DNA of 64,000 nt, from the NCBI RefSeq assembly GCF_002904335.1, contig NZ_PPHF01000172.1, forward strand, positions 1 through 64,000, read 5' to 3'. Shown here piece after piece: positions 27,228 to 36,201 of this stretch (the stretch's first letter is position 1; each line of letters begins with the position of its first letter). The translations under genes were made by a program, and so were the position numbers. The notes below the pieces were generated by a model. That model worked only from the letters and a program-made list of their open reading frames with translations, had not been told where the DNA came from and ran no database searches. Source of the stretch: Amycolatopsis sp. CA-126428 (lineage in GTDB: Bacteria; Actinomycetota; Actinomycetes; Mycobacteriales; Pseudonocardiaceae).

Positions 27228-28069
27228 TCGTCGTAGGGGTCGTCGACCTCCGCGCGGCCCCAGCCTTCGGCGACGCGGGAGTGGTCGATCACCGCGAACA
27301 CCGCGCCCTCGGGGTCGGCGAGGATCGACATCCGGCCGAACGGGGTGTCGTAGGGCTGGATCACCACCGTGCCGCCGTGCATGAGCGCCTCGCCCGCGAC
27401 CGCGTCGACGCCGCGGGCCGGGTCGATGTCGAAGTACACGAGCCAGTGCGGCGGGGTGTCGAGGCTGTACTCCGAACCCATCACGTACCGGTACAGCACC
27501 GGCTCGTGCTCGATGAGCCATTCGACGTAGTCGAGCATCTCGCCGTCGCCGATCTGATGGCTGCCGTAGGTGAACAGCTTGGTGTAGAAGTGATCCGCCG
27601 CGACGCCGTCGTGGGTGTTGAGGTCCGCGCCGCTGAAGGTGTTCGGGATCCCGGTGACGAACTCCCAGTTCGGCGGCACCTCCCAGAACACCACCGGCGC
27701 GCCGCACGCGTCCATGGCGTGCATGATCATGCCGCGGTCCGGGATCGCCACCGGCCCGAGCGTGATCCGCCCGCCGAGGTGCTCCACCCACTCGGCCGCG
27801 CTCGCGGTGTGCGGCACGGAGATGTGCGGCATCCACCCCAGCGGCGCGCCCTGGGCGGCACGGTAGAGCCCGCCCACGGGAAGCGTGTTGAGCGCCGCGA
27901 TGGAGTAGCGGCCGTCGGAGGTCGCCGGGTCTCGTTGAGTGGTGTACTCCCAGCCGAAGAGGGCACCGTAGAATCTTTCCGCCACGGCCTGCTCGCGACA
28001 GGCCAGCTCGATCCAGCACGGAATTCCGGCCGGGACCGGGGACGGGGTACTGGACGGGCCGATTGCCAT
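27224..28069 (-). CDS. VOC-superfamily (glyoxalase/bleomycin-resistance-like) protein
   Basis: 281 residues with two VOC modules (about 15-125 and 140-260). The recurring pattern CWIELACREQAVAERFYGALFGWEY and HFYTKLFTYG mark the paired beta-alpha-beta motifs. Related to two-domain proteins such as CFP-30B in mycobacteria. Ligand or reaction unknown. The ATG at 28069 has GAGGAGCACC upstream. The gene ends against cdsA and is divergent from the methyltransferase gene. Confidence 0.88.
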   Translation of the reverse strand: MAIGPSSTPSPVPAGIPCWIELACREQAVAERFYGALFGWEYTTQRDPATSDGRYSIAALNTLPVGGLYRAAQGAPLGWMPHISVPHTASAAEWVEHLGGRITLGPVAIPDRGMIMHAMDACGAPVVFWEVPPNWEFVTGIPNTFSGADLNTHDGVAADHFYTKLFTYGSHQIGDGEMLDYVEWLIEHEPVLYRYVMGSEYSLDTPPHWLVYFDIDPARGVDAVAGEALMHGGTVVIQPYDTPFGRMSILADPEGAVFAVIDHSRVAEGWGRAEVDDPYDD

Positions 28070-28183
28070 GGGTGCTCCTCCCGATACCCACCGGATTCTA
28101 GGCGTGATCCGTGAGTTTTCCGCCAAGAATTCGCCTCCGTCAGAACACGGCCCGGCGACGAGGACCCGGAAGGAGCAGCGGGG

Positions 28184-28990
28184 GTGCGGTGGTCGTCCCG
28201 GCGCGCGGAGGTCGTGCCCAGCCCCAACATCTGGTACTACCAGGCCGATTACGAGCTGGAGAACCGCGCGCAGGACAGCGGCGGGGAGATCTGGCGGGTG
28301 CTGCGGGAGGAGCACGACTGGACCGGCCGGGACGTGCTGGACGTCGGCTGCGGTGACGGGTTTCACTTGCCGCGCTTCGCCCGTGACGCGCGATCGGTGC
28401 TCGGAGTGGAGCCTCACGAGCCGTTGGTGCGAAGCGCGCTGAAGCGCGTCGAGGGACTGTCGAACGTGGACGTCCGGCTGGGCCGGGCCCAGCGGCTGCC
28501 GGTCCGCAGCGCGAGCGTCGACGTCGTGCACGCGCGCACGGCGTACTTCTTCGGGCCCGGGTGCGAGCCCGGGCTGGCGGAGGCCGAGCGGGTGCTGCGG
28601 CCGGGCGGCGCGCTCCTGATCGTCGACCTGGACGTGACCAGTGAGCCCTACGGGCGCTGGATGCGCGCCGACCTACCGCAGTACGACCCGGGCGCCGTGG
28701 AACGGTTCTTCGCCCGGGCCGGGTTCGGCTGCCGCCGCGTCGCGACCGAATGGCGATTCGCGACGGCCGCGGACCTCGAAGCCGTGCTGAAGATCGAGTT
28801 CAGCCGGCCGGTCGCCGAACAGGCGATCGCGGAGTCCTTGCAGCGTAACGGGAATCGCGCGCAGGACCTGACGCTGCCGGTGGGCTACCGCGTCCACACG
28901 CGGGTCAAGCCCACCGGCCTCGTCCTGCCTGGTCACTCCGCCGTCTCCGGCGAGGAGGACTCGTCTTCGTCCTCACCGAGGATGCCGTAG
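28184..28990 (+). CDS. Class I SAM-dependent methyltransferase
   Basis: 268 residues. SAM-binding motif I is DVLDVGCGDGFHLP (about residues 50-63), then an acidic residue in GVEPHEPL, motif II DVVHARTAYFF and motif III RVLRPGGALLIVD. The C-terminus is Ser-rich. The acceptor is unknown. GTG start after AGGAGCAGCGGGG. The 3' end overlaps the converging PadR gene by 58 bp. Confidence 0.88.
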   Translation: MRWSSRRAEVVPSPNIWYYQADYELENRAQDSGGEIWRVLREEHDWTGRDVLDVGCGDGFHLPRFARDARSVLGVEPHEPLVRSALKRVEGLSNVDVRLGRAQRLPVRSASVDVVHARTAYFFGPGCEPGLAEAERVLRPGGALLIVDLDVTSEPYGRWMRADLPQYDPGAVERFFARAGFGCRRVATEWRFATAADLEAVLKIEFSRPVAEQAIAESLQRNGNRAQDLTLPVGYRVHTRVKPTGLVLPGHSAVSGEEDSSSSSPRMP

Positions 28991-29550
28991 AGGGAACGCC
29001 GGGCGTCGTTGAGGACCTCGGCCGCGCGGGCCTGCTGGCTCTCGGTGCCCGCGCGCATGATCTGCACGACGGCGGCGGCCAGGTTCTTGCCCGCCTTGGC
29101 CAGCCCGACCTCGGTCGGGTCGACGTCCTGCGCGATGTGCTCCCACGGCGGGGTGCTGTCCTGCTCTTCCGCGGCGGTGCGGCCGGCGTCGGTCAGCTCG
29201 AACAGCTTCTTGCCGTGCTCGTCCTTGCTGATCACCAGGCCTTCGTCGGCCAGCAGCTGCAGCGTCGGGTAGACCGAGCCGGGGCTCGGCCGCCAGAAGC
29301 CGCCGGAGCGCTCGCCGATCTCGCGGATGATCTCGTAGCCGTGCCGGGGCTGCTCGGCGAGCAGCGCCAGGATCGCGGCGCGGACGTCACCGCGGCGGCT
29401 GCGCCGTCCGCCGTGACCCCGCCGGCCCGGTCCGTGGCCGCGACCGCGTCCACCGGGGCCGAAGCCCGGGGGGAACTCGCCGAAACCACCGAAGGGCCCG
29501 AAAGGTGCGCGCCCACGTTCGTGAGCGAAGGGGTGTTGATGCCTACGCAT
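28933..29550 (-). CDS. PadR-family transcriptional regulator
   Basis: 205 residues. The N-terminal 55 residues are His/Gly/Arg/Pro-rich (GFGEFPPGFGPGGRGRGHG). The PadR winged helix follows (RAAILALLAEQPRHGYEIIREIGERSGGFWRPSPGSVYPTLQLLADEGL), then a helical C-terminal domain with an acidic Ser-rich tail. The ATG at 29550 has GAAAGGAAC upstream. A CGATATATCG palindrome 40 bp upstream is the likely autoregulatory operator. Confidence 0.92.
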   Translation of the reverse strand: MRRHQHPFAHERGRAPFGPFGGFGEFPPGFGPGGRGRGHGPGRRGHGGRRSRRGDVRAAILALLAEQPRHGYEIIREIGERSGGFWRPSPGSVYPTLQLLADEGLVISKDEHGKKLFELTDAGRTAAEEQDSTPPWEHIAQDVDPTEVGLAKAGKNLAAAVVQIMRAGTESQQARAAEVLNDARRSLYGILGEDEDESSSPETAE

Positions 29551-29588
29551 GTCTTGTGTTCCTTTCTCGAACTGTTGCGACACGTTCA

Positions 29589-29598
29589 CGATATATCG
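29589..29598. promoter_or_regulatory. Probable PadR operator
   Basis: A perfect 10-bp palindrome CGATATATCG, strongly AT-rich against its surroundings, between padR and the divergent lrp gene. It could regulate both directions. Confidence 0.55.
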
Positions 29599-29669
29599 GA
29601 AACGGTCGGCTGGCAACCCACTCGTGGTGAGCCCGCTCACGTCTGCGCCCGGGTGGAAAGATCGGCGGC

Positions 29670-30155
29670 GTGCCGGAAACCATCGACGAGATCGACGCGC
29701 GCCTGCTCCAGGCGCTGGGGGAGGACCCGCGGTCGACCGCGGTCGCGCTGGCCGAGCGGCTGGGCCTGTCCCGCAACACGGTGCAGGCCCGGGTCGCGCG
29801 GCTCGAGCAGCGCGGCGTCCTCCGGTCGTTCGAACGCCGCATCGACCCGGCCCGCCTGGGCCACCCGCTGCGGGCGTTCGTCAACGCGCAGGTCGACCAG
29901 CGGCGCCTCGCCGAGATCGGCACGGCCCTCGCCGCGATCCCCGAGGTGACCGAGGTGTGCGGGCTGACCGGGGCGAGCGACCTCATGGTGCAGGTGGTCG
30001 CCGTCGACGCCGACGACCTCTACCGGATCGCCGGGCACATCCTCGCCTCGCCGGGGGTGGAGCGGACGAACATCTCGCTCGTCATGCGTGAGCTCGTCCC
30101 GTACCGCCTGGCGCCCCTGCTGGAGCGCGTGCATTCTGCGCAGCCGGAGACCTGA
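29670..30155 (+). CDS. Lrp/AsnC-family transcriptional regulator
   Basis: 161 residues. The N-terminal HTH (DARLLQALGEDPRSTAVALAERLGLSRNTVQARVARLEQRGVL) is followed by a C-terminal ligand-binding RAM domain (TEVCGLTGASDLMVQVV). GTG start. It lies 107 bp upstream of the E1-like gene on the same strand and probably regulates it, since AsnC-type regulators often sit beside the gene they control. Confidence 0.92.
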   Translation: MPETIDEIDARLLQALGEDPRSTAVALAERLGLSRNTVQARVARLEQRGVLRSFERRIDPARLGHPLRAFVNAQVDQRRLAEIGTALAAIPEVTEVCGLTGASDLMVQVVAVDADDLYRIAGHILASPGVERTNISLVMRELVPYRLAPLLERVHSAQPET

Positions 30156-30184
30156 GCTCTCGGCGTCCGGTGTGCATTCTGCGC
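30129..30184 (+). repeat. 13-bp direct repeat in the lrp-E1 intergenic region
   Basis: GTGCATTCTGCGC occurs at 30129-30141 (in the 3' end of the lrp gene) and at 30172-30184, 43 bp apart, about four helical turns. This spacing fits two protein dimers bound on one face of DNA; the neighbouring Lrp is the obvious candidate. Confidence 0.5.
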
Positions 30185-30262
30185 GCTCTCGGCGGCATCG
30201 GTTGTGCGATGCGTCCACCAGTGCTGTCCTGGTGGGCGCTTCCTGCGCGAAAGGTGTCGACG

Positions 30263-32557
30263 ATGACTCAGGCCCCCGTGACCGCCCCGGCGCTCACCGC
30301 GATCGAGCAGCGGGTGCTGTGGCTCGCCACCGCGATCGTGCACCAGGCCAACCGCGTCCGGCCCAACCCGTCCGGGCTGAAGGTCGGCGGGCACCAGGCG
30401 TCGTGCGCCTCACTGGTCTCGATCATGACGTCGCTGTGGTTCCGGCACCTGCGACCCGAGGACCGCGTCTCGGTGAAGCCGCACGCGTCGCCGGTGCTCC
30501 ACGCGATCAACTACCTCCTCGGCGAGCTGGACGAGGCCTACCTGCCGACGCTGCGCGAGTTCGGCGGCCTGCAGAGCTACCCGAGCCGCGCCAAGGACCC
30601 CGACCCGGTGGACTACTCGACCGGCTCGGTCGGCATCGGCGCGACCGCCCCGATCTGGGGCGCGCTGGCCCGCCGCTACCTGACGGCCCGGGGCTCGTCG
30701 GCGGGCACCGGCCGCCAGTACTCGCTGGTCGGCGACGCCGAGCTGGACGAAGGCGCCATCTGGGAGGCCATCCTCGACCCGGGCGTCGCCGAACTCGGCG
30801 AGATCGTCTGGATCGTCGACCTCAACCGCCAGTCCCTCGACCGGGTCGTCCCGAACATCGCGGCCGGGCGGCTGCAGGGCATGTTCGACGCCGCCGGCTG
30901 GCAGGTGCTGACGCTGAAGTACGGCCGCCTGCTGGAGGAGCTGTTCACCCGGCCCGGCGGCGCCGAGCTGCGCGCCCGCATCGACGCGATGCCGAACCCC
31001 GAGTACCAGCGGCTGCTGCGCTGCGACGCCGCGCAGGTCCGCGACCGGCTGCCCGCGGGCGACGCTGCCCTCTCCGAGCTGGTCGCCTCGCTCGACGACG
31101 AAACGCTGCTGGCCGCGATCCGCAACCTCGGCGGCCACGACCTCGGCTCGCTCGACGAGGTCTTCGCGTCCATCGCGGACGATCGGCCGACGGTGATCTT
31201 CTGCTACACGGTCAAGGGACGCGGTCTTCCCACGCAAGGGCATCCGCAGAACCACTCGTCGCTGCTGACCGTGGCGCAGATGGAAGAGCTGGCTTCGGCA
31301 TCGGGCACGGACCTCGCTTCGCCGTGGGAGCGCTTCGCCGACGGGTCGGCCGAAGCCGCGTTGTGCGCTGAAGTCGCTTCGCGCCTTCGCCGTCCGGACG
31401 TTCCTTCGGCGCCTTCGCTGGAACTGCCGGTCGACATCGGGCGGACGCCTTCTGGGACCGCTACGACGCAGGCGGCGCTGGGTCGCGTGTTGCTCGACCT
31501 GACGCGCGAAGCGCCCGAAGCGGCGAAGCGCGTGGTGACGGTCAGCCCGGACGTCAGCTCGACGACCAACCTCGGCGGCTGGGTCAACAAGGTCGGCGTC
31601 TGGTCGGCCACCGAGCGCCGCGACTGGTTCGAGGACGACCCCGAGACGATCATGCACTGGCGCGAGAAGCCGACCGGCCAGCACGTCGAACTGGGGATCG
31701 CCGAGACGAACCTGGTCGGCTTGCTGGGTGAGCTCGGCGCGACCTGGAGCCGGTGGGGCGAGCCGCTGCTGCCGATCGGTGTCATGTACGACCCGTTCGT
31801 CGAGCGCGCGCTTGAGCCGTGGTCGTTCGGCATCTACGCGGGCGGGCAGTCGATCCTGATCGGGACGCCGTCGGGGGTCACGCTCGCGCCGGAAGGCGGC
31901 GCGCACCAGTCGATCACCACGCCGTCGATCGGGATCGAGCAGCCCGGCTGCGTCAGCTACGAACCGGCGTTCGCGATCGACACCGAATGGACCCTGCTGG
32001 CCGCGCTCGGCCGGCTCGGCAAGCCGGGCGGGACGTCGTCGTACTTCCGGCTCTCGACGCGGCCGGTCGACCAGACGCTCGCCGCGGTGCCGGCCGATCC
32101 GGCCGCCCGCGAACGCCGTCGCCGCCAGGTCGTGGCCGGCGCGTACCTGCTGCGGCGGGTGGCTGCACCGGCCGTCACGCTGGCGGCGATGGGCGCGCTG
32201 GTGCCGGACACCCTGGCGGCGGCCGAGCGGCTGGCCCAGGTCGGCGTCGAGGCCGACGTCGTGTGCGTCACGAGCCCGGGCCTGCTGTTCGAGGCGCTCC
32301 AAGCCCGGTCCGGCCGCGGGAGTGCCGAGTCGTGGATCCTGGACCAGGTCTTCCCGGCTTCGCGGGCGAAGCCGCTGGTCACCGTGCTCGACGGCCACCC
32401 GCACACGCTGGTGTTCCTCGCCGGGATCAACCGGGTGCCGTCGGTCGCCCTCGGCGTCACGGGCTTCGGGCAGTCGGGGTCGCTCGAGGACGTCTACCGC
32501 TACCACGGTATCGACACGGACGCGATCATCCGGGCCGCGCTCGACGCCGTCAGCTGA
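30263..32557 (+). CDS. Transketolase/pyruvate dehydrogenase E1-like thiamine enzyme
   Basis: 764 residues covering N-terminal TPP domain, central pyrimidine domain and transketolase C-terminal domain in one chain, as in homodimeric E1 (AceE). The TPP/Mg motif is GDAELDEGAIWEAI with NRQSLD further on, and HVELGIAE marks the glutamate that activates TPP. It is shorter than AceE (about 880-930) and no E2 or E3 gene is near, so the reaction (2-oxo acid dehydrogenase or a transketolase-like step) cannot be fixed. ATG 30263 is chosen since the conserved core starts soon after. Confidence 0.85.
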   Translation: MTQAPVTAPALTAIEQRVLWLATAIVHQANRVRPNPSGLKVGGHQASCASLVSIMTSLWFRHLRPEDRVSVKPHASPVLHAINYLLGELDEAYLPTLREFGGLQSYPSRAKDPDPVDYSTGSVGIGATAPIWGALARRYLTARGSSAGTGRQYSLVGDAELDEGAIWEAILDPGVAELGEIVWIVDLNRQSLDRVVPNIAAGRLQGMFDAAGWQVLTLKYGRLLEELFTRPGGAELRARIDAMPNPEYQRLLRCDAAQVRDRLPAGDAALSELVASLDDETLLAAIRNLGGHDLGSLDEVFASIADDRPTVIFCYTVKGRGLPTQGHPQNHSSLLTVAQMEELASASGTDLASPWERFADGSAEAALCAEVASRLRRPDVPSAPSLELPVDIGRTPSGTATTQAALGRVLLDLTREAPEAAKRVVTVSPDVSSTTNLGGWVNKVGVWSATERRDWFEDDPETIMHWREKPTGQHVELGIAETNLVGLLGELGATWSRWGEPLLPIGVMYDPFVERALEPWSFGIYAGGQSILIGTPSGVTLAPEGGAHQSITTPSIGIEQPGCVSYEPAFAIDTEWTLLAALGRLGKPGGTSSYFRLSTRPVDQTLAAVPADPAARERRRRQVVAGAYLLRRVAAPAVTLAAMGALVPDTLAAAERLAQVGVEADVVCVTSPGLLFEALQARSGRGSAESWILDQVFPASRAKPLVTVLDGHPHTLVFLAGINRVPSVALGVTGFGQSGSLEDVYRYHGIDTDAIIRAALDAVS

Positions 32558-33128
32558 AGGTGGCGCCGGCGAGCAGGGCGTCCATCTTGGCGTCCCAGCC
32601 GGGGAAGGACCCGTACTGGACGATCAGGATCCGGCTCGTCGGCAGCCACCACATCCGCACCTGGTTGTTCTGCGCCGAGTTCTCGCAGGTGACCTTCCAG
32701 CGGCCGTATTCGGCGTTCTTGGGGCCGACCGGCGCGAAGCCGGAGTCCATGAGCGTGCTGCCGGTGGCCCCGGTGGCCTTGCCGGGCGGCGACGCGGGCG
32801 TGATGCAGGTTGGCAGGTCCGTGCCGGTGTACCAGCCGAAAGGCCGCTTCGTGCTCGGAAGGTTGATCGGCGCGTCGGCGTCCGGCTTGCGCAGGTTCAC
32901 GATCCGCGCTTCGCAGGCCACGGCGCCTTCGGCGACGCAGCCGTCCAGCAGGCCGTCCGCGCTGTGCTCGGTGTAGGTCGCGCCGGCCGGCAGGGTCAGG
33001 TGCAAGGACCCCACGGTGGCGCGCGGCCCGCTCGGCGTGCTCGGCGCCGGCGGGTGCTCGCCCGGGGTGCTGCAGGCGGCGGCGCTCAGGATGACCGCGG
33101 CCACCAGGACAAGGTGCCGGAAGGACAC
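32550..33128 (-). CDS. Lipoprotein of unknown function
   Basis: 192 residues with a lipoprotein signal (LVLVAAVILSAAAC, lipobox near residue 19), a Pro/Ser linker and a globular domain with five further Cys. It is probably anchored on the outer face of the membrane. GTG start. The 3' end overlaps the converging E1-like gene by 8 bp. No family recognised. Confidence 0.82.
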   Translation of the reverse strand: MSFRHLVLVAAVILSAAACSTPGEHPPAPSTPSGPRATVGSLHLTLPAGATYTEHSADGLLDGCVAEGAVACEARIVNLRKPDADAPINLPSTKRPFGWYTGTDLPTCITPASPPGKATGATGSTLMDSGFAPVGPKNAEYGRWKVTCENSAQNNQVRMWWLPTSRILIVQYGSFPGWDAKMDALLAGATFS

Positions 33129-33283
33129 GCGCTCACCTCTTTCGTCGGGCGCCGGTTTTCACGCCGTCGATCATCCCTCCGGGTGACACGGCCCCGCCGA
33201 CCGGGGGCGGCCCGTGACCTGGGGTACACCGGGTTAGGGTGGCCCGGGCGGCGCCGGCGGGCGCATGGGACACTGATCCGGTT

Positions 33284-33850
33284 ATGACTGCCCTTCCCCT
33301 CGTCTTCGACGCGCCCAAGCGCGGCCTGCCGCCGCGCCACCTCGCCGACCTCTCGGTGTCCGAGCGCGCGGCCGCCGTCGCCGAACTGGGGGAGAAACCG
33401 TTCCGCGCGAAGCAGCTGTCGAACCACTACTTCTCCCGCCTGACGGTGGACCCGGAGGAGATGACGGACATCCCGGCGGCCTCGCGCTCCCGGCTCGTCG
33501 AGTCGTTGATGCCGACGCTGTTGACGGAGGTCCGCGCGCTGGAGGCCGACAGGGGAGCGACGCGCAAGACGCTGTGGCGAGCCCACGACGGCACGCTCCT
33601 GGAGAGCGTCCTGATGCGCTACCCGGACCGGGCGACGCTGTGCATCTCGAGCCAGGCGGGCTGCGGCATGGCGTGCCCGTTCTGCGCGACCGGCCAGGGC
33701 GGGCTCGACCGGAACCTGTCGACGGCGGAGATCGTCGACCAGGTCCGTTCAGCGGCGGCGGTCATGCGCGACGGGGCGATGCCCGGTGGGCCCGGCCGGC
33801 TGTCGAACATCGTCTTCATGGGGATGGGCGACCCAATCCCTACCGTTTGA
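33284..33850 (+). pseudogene. rlmN: rlmN 5' fragment, interrupted by the integrated element
   Basis: The first 188 codons of the radical-SAM 23S rRNA/tRNA adenine-C2 methyltransferase. The [4Fe-4S] CxxxCxxC motif is intact in [18 protein letters not shown], and homology runs to FMGMG, where the family continues with E-P-L and a further 170 or so residues. Here the frame turns to DPIPTV and stops, so the second half of the barrel and the methyl-carrying Cys are missing. The break coincides with the integrase gene 40 bp downstream. The product is presumably inactive while the element is inserted. Confidence 0.9.
33824..33850. other. Left element-chromosome junction (attL/attR core region)
   Basis: Homology to rlmN ends within GGGGATGGGCGA at about 33828-33840, immediately followed by element DNA leading to the serine integrase. 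Large serine integrases recombine at a short core, so the crossover dinucleotide probably lies in this stretch. The partner site and rlmN 3' half must lie beyond 64000. Confidence 0.6.
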
Positions 33851-33881
33851 CAACGCGCTGACCTGCGCGGAAGCTGGTTAC

Positions 33882-35333
33882 ATGGTCAACGTGATCTTTG
33901 CCGAGCGCATCAGCCGCGATCGAGGCAACACTGAGTCGATCGAAGCCCAGGACGCAAAGTTGGAAGCTCGCCGAGCGGATGAGGCGAAGGTTCGTGAGGT
34001 CACCGTCGTCGGTAAAGCTGTCGATCGCTCGGTCTCCGGTGACGTTGACTTCTTCGACCGTCCGGACTTGCGGAAGTGGCTGACGGACGAGGTACGCGAA
34101 CAGTGGGACGAGATCTGGGTTACGAACCAGGACCGCCTGTCGCGAAACGACATGCACTTCCTAGCCTTCGTCTTCAAGATTCTCGAGTGGAGCAAGTCAA
34201 TCGTCATCCTCGACGACCCGACCTTGGACTTGCGGACACCCGAAGGTCGCTTGATCGCTCACGCGAAGGCGCTCGGGCCGGCAAAAGAACTCGCGCGGAT
34301 CAAGGATCGCGTCAAGGACAGCCATGAGCGTCGTAGGTATACCGAGGCGTGGCCTGGTGGCGTGCCGACCTTTGGCTACACCACGGTGCCCAAACTCCTC
34401 CCCGCCGGCGATGAGGGCAAGTTGGTCAGCCGGAAGGTTCGTGTTCTAGACGAGTACGAGACCACCGTGCTGCACGAGATGCGTCGATGGATGGTCGACG
34501 AAGAGAATCCGCACACCATCAAGCAGGTGTGTGTTCGGCTGGACAAGCGGGGCGAGTTGACCAACCGCGATCGCTGGCGGAAGTTCGTTCTCGGTCAGGA
34601 ACCGCGAGGAGAGAAGTGGTCTCCCTCCAGCGTGAAGCAGGTTCTTACCTCGCTGTCCCTTCTCGGGTGCAAGCTGCACGGCTTGAAGCCGTTGTACGCG
34701 CCCGACGGCAGCCTGCTCGTCACCGCGGAGCCGGTGTTCACAAAGGAAGAGTGGGACACACTGCAAGCCGCCATCAAGAAACGTGAGCGAGAGCCATATC
34801 GGGTCTTCGGTACCTCGCCACTGCTCGGGGTGCCGTTCTGTGCCAAGTGCGGTGCCTCGGCAACGCACGTTGTCATGACAAGGGTGAGCGGTAAGGGCGA
34901 TGCCAAGGCGGAGAAGGTCTACCGGTACTACCGGTGTACGAATCAGCGCCAGGAAAAGCCGTGTCCGGGTGTGAGCATGCGAGCCGATGACGTAGAGCAG
35001 CTTGTCGAGCAGACCTTTCTCGAGCAGGTCGGATCGGTCGAGGTTGTCAAGCGTAGCTGGGTGGTCGGGGAAGATCACACCGAAGAACTGGCGAGTGTCC
35101 GTGCGGCGATCAGCCGGCTCGAGAACGAGCGAGACACGTCGGCCTCGTGGGATGATGAGGATGAAGATTCTTACCGGGAACGCAAAGCGAAGCTGGTTGA
35201 GCGACGAAACGTTCTGAAGCAGAAGCCGCAGCGCGAGTCCGGGTATGTGTACGAAGGAAGCGGTGTCACGTATGCGCAGGCATGGGTTGACGCTGACCAG
35301 AGTAAAAAACGGCGTCTGCTGGTTGAAGCCTGA
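33882..35333 (+). CDS. Large serine recombinase (integrase)
   Basis: 483 residues. The N-terminal resolvase domain has the catalytic Ser at residue 11 (AERISRDRG) and the conserved TNQDRLSRND. A recombinase domain, a zinc ribbon (CAKCG ... YYRCTNQRQEKPCPG) and a coiled-coil segment rich in charged residues (about 410-470) follow. Such proteins integrate elements without accessory factors and need a directionality factor for excision. The ATG at 33882 starts the conserved strand; an upstream in-frame Met lies in rlmN DNA and would only exist after integration. Base composition is lower in GC than neighbours. Confidence 0.94.
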   Translation: MVNVIFAERISRDRGNTESIEAQDAKLEARRADEAKVREVTVVGKAVDRSVSGDVDFFDRPDLRKWLTDEVREQWDEIWVTNQDRLSRNDMHFLAFVFKILEWSKSIVILDDPTLDLRTPEGRLIAHAKALGPAKELARIKDRVKDSHERRRYTEAWPGGVPTFGYTTVPKLLPAGDEGKLVSRKVRVLDEYETTVLHEMRRWMVDEENPHTIKQVCVRLDKRGELTNRDRWRKFVLGQEPRGEKWSPSSVKQVLTSLSLLGCKLHGLKPLYAPDGSLLVTAEPVFTKEEWDTLQAAIKKREREPYRVFGTSPLLGVPFCAKCGASATHVVMTRVSGKGDAKAEKVYRYYRCTNQRQEKPCPGVSMRADDVEQLVEQTFLEQVGSVEVVKRSWVVGEDHTEELASVRAAISRLENERDTSASWDDEDEDSYRERKAKLVERRNVLKQKPQRESGYVYEGSGVTYAQAWVDADQSKKRRLLVEA

Positions 35334-35354
35334 GTTCGGTTTGAGATCACAAGC

Positions 35355-35417
35355 ATGACCGAGTGGGAGATTAAGATCCCTGACGACATCAAGGGCCGCC
35401 TCGTCGCTGCTGGATGA
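35355..35417 (+). CDS. 20-residue ORF after the integrase
   Basis: ATG-initiated 20-codon ORF (begins MTEWEIKIPDDIKG), 21 bp after the integrase stop. It looks like the N-terminus of a longer protein that has been truncated, as the codon choice and amphipathic sequence are protein-like. Too short to assign. Confidence 0.25.
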   Translation: MTEWEIKIPDDIKGRLVAAG

Positions 35418-35472
35418 CCTCGGTCTCATGACCGTGGTGTCGAACGACCGTCATTGAGCGGTGGCGTCTGCG

Positions 35473-36201
35473 TCACCGCGCGCAACCTATTCGTTCGATC
35501 CCGATCGTCTCCGAGAGATCGAGCATGACGGCAAATCCCTTCTTCCAGCCGTCTGTCGAGATCGAAGAACGGCGTAGCTTGTTCAGGTCTGCGAGGGTGC
35601 CGATCTCGACTCCGCGGACCGTCTGTTTTCTGGTGCTCAGTCGGGTGAACCGAGCTTCCGCCTGTCGGTTGGTTTGTCCGGTGACCACGGAGGTGCCGAT
35701 TTCCTTTGCTACGGTTAGCGCCTGGTTACCCGGTATCCACGCGTAGGGTGAGTTGATCTCGATGTTGTCGGCGACGCAGAGGTCGTCTGACAGCTTGGTG
35801 ATTGTCGGGGTCGGCGGGTGGTCGGCGAAGTGGTAGTTGAGGGCGCCTAGTCTGCTGCCTAGAGACATGGTGGCGCGGCGGCCGTTGATCAGGAGCGGTC
35901 CTTGGTAGCACTCGCCGAGCGGCTCGAGGAAGTCTTGGCGGGCAAGGTTGTATTCGTCAGGCGATAAGTGGGCAGAGCAGCCAAGTGCTGCAAGCGTGTC
36001 CCGTGCGAACATCGGCCCTGTCTGGATGACGAGTTCCGGTCGCTGATGTGCGATGGCAGCAAGAGTCAATTCGATGAGTCGCTTCGAATGAAAGGGGATA
36101 TGCAACGAAGGGATCAACGCGATCGAGTTCGCTTTTTGAATTTCTGGACTCCAGCATGCGTCTGAAAGATCCAGGCGTGGGCTGGGAGTTGTCGATGGCA
36201 T
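35473..36201 (-). CDS. Metallophosphoesterase-fold protein lacking metal ligands
   Basis: 242 residues. The overall pattern is that of phage and plasmid calcineurin-like phosphoesterases: a strand then P-x-H, IPFHSKRLIELTLAAIAHQRPELVIQTG, a late GxTxR block and VRGVEIGTLADL ... WKKGFAVMLD. Yet the metal positions are changed: D-x-H is S-L-H (32-34), G-D is G-P (62-63), G-N-H-D/E is absent, and G-H-T-H is G-Q-T-N (175-178). It is therefore probably not a hydrolase. Start ATG 36201 has GGGAGGGACC upstream. Confidence 0.65.
   Translation of the reverse strand: MPSTTPSPRLDLSDACWSPEIQKANSIALIPSLHIPFHSKRLIELTLAAIAHQRPELVIQTGPMFARDTLAALGCSAHLSPDEYNLARQDFLEPLGECYQGPLLINGRRATMSLGSRLGALNYHFADHPPTPTITKLSDDLCVADNIEINSPYAWIPGNQALTVAKEIGTSVVTGQTNRQAEARFTRLSTRKQTVRGVEIGTLADLNKLRRSSISTDGWKKGFAVMLDLSETIGIERIGCAR

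Noticed and set aside
33786-33881. Longer integrase start inside rlmN DNA
   Set aside because: The upstream Met lies in host sequence in the wrong frame for rlmN; the recombinase core starts at 33882 and must be encoded by the element alone.
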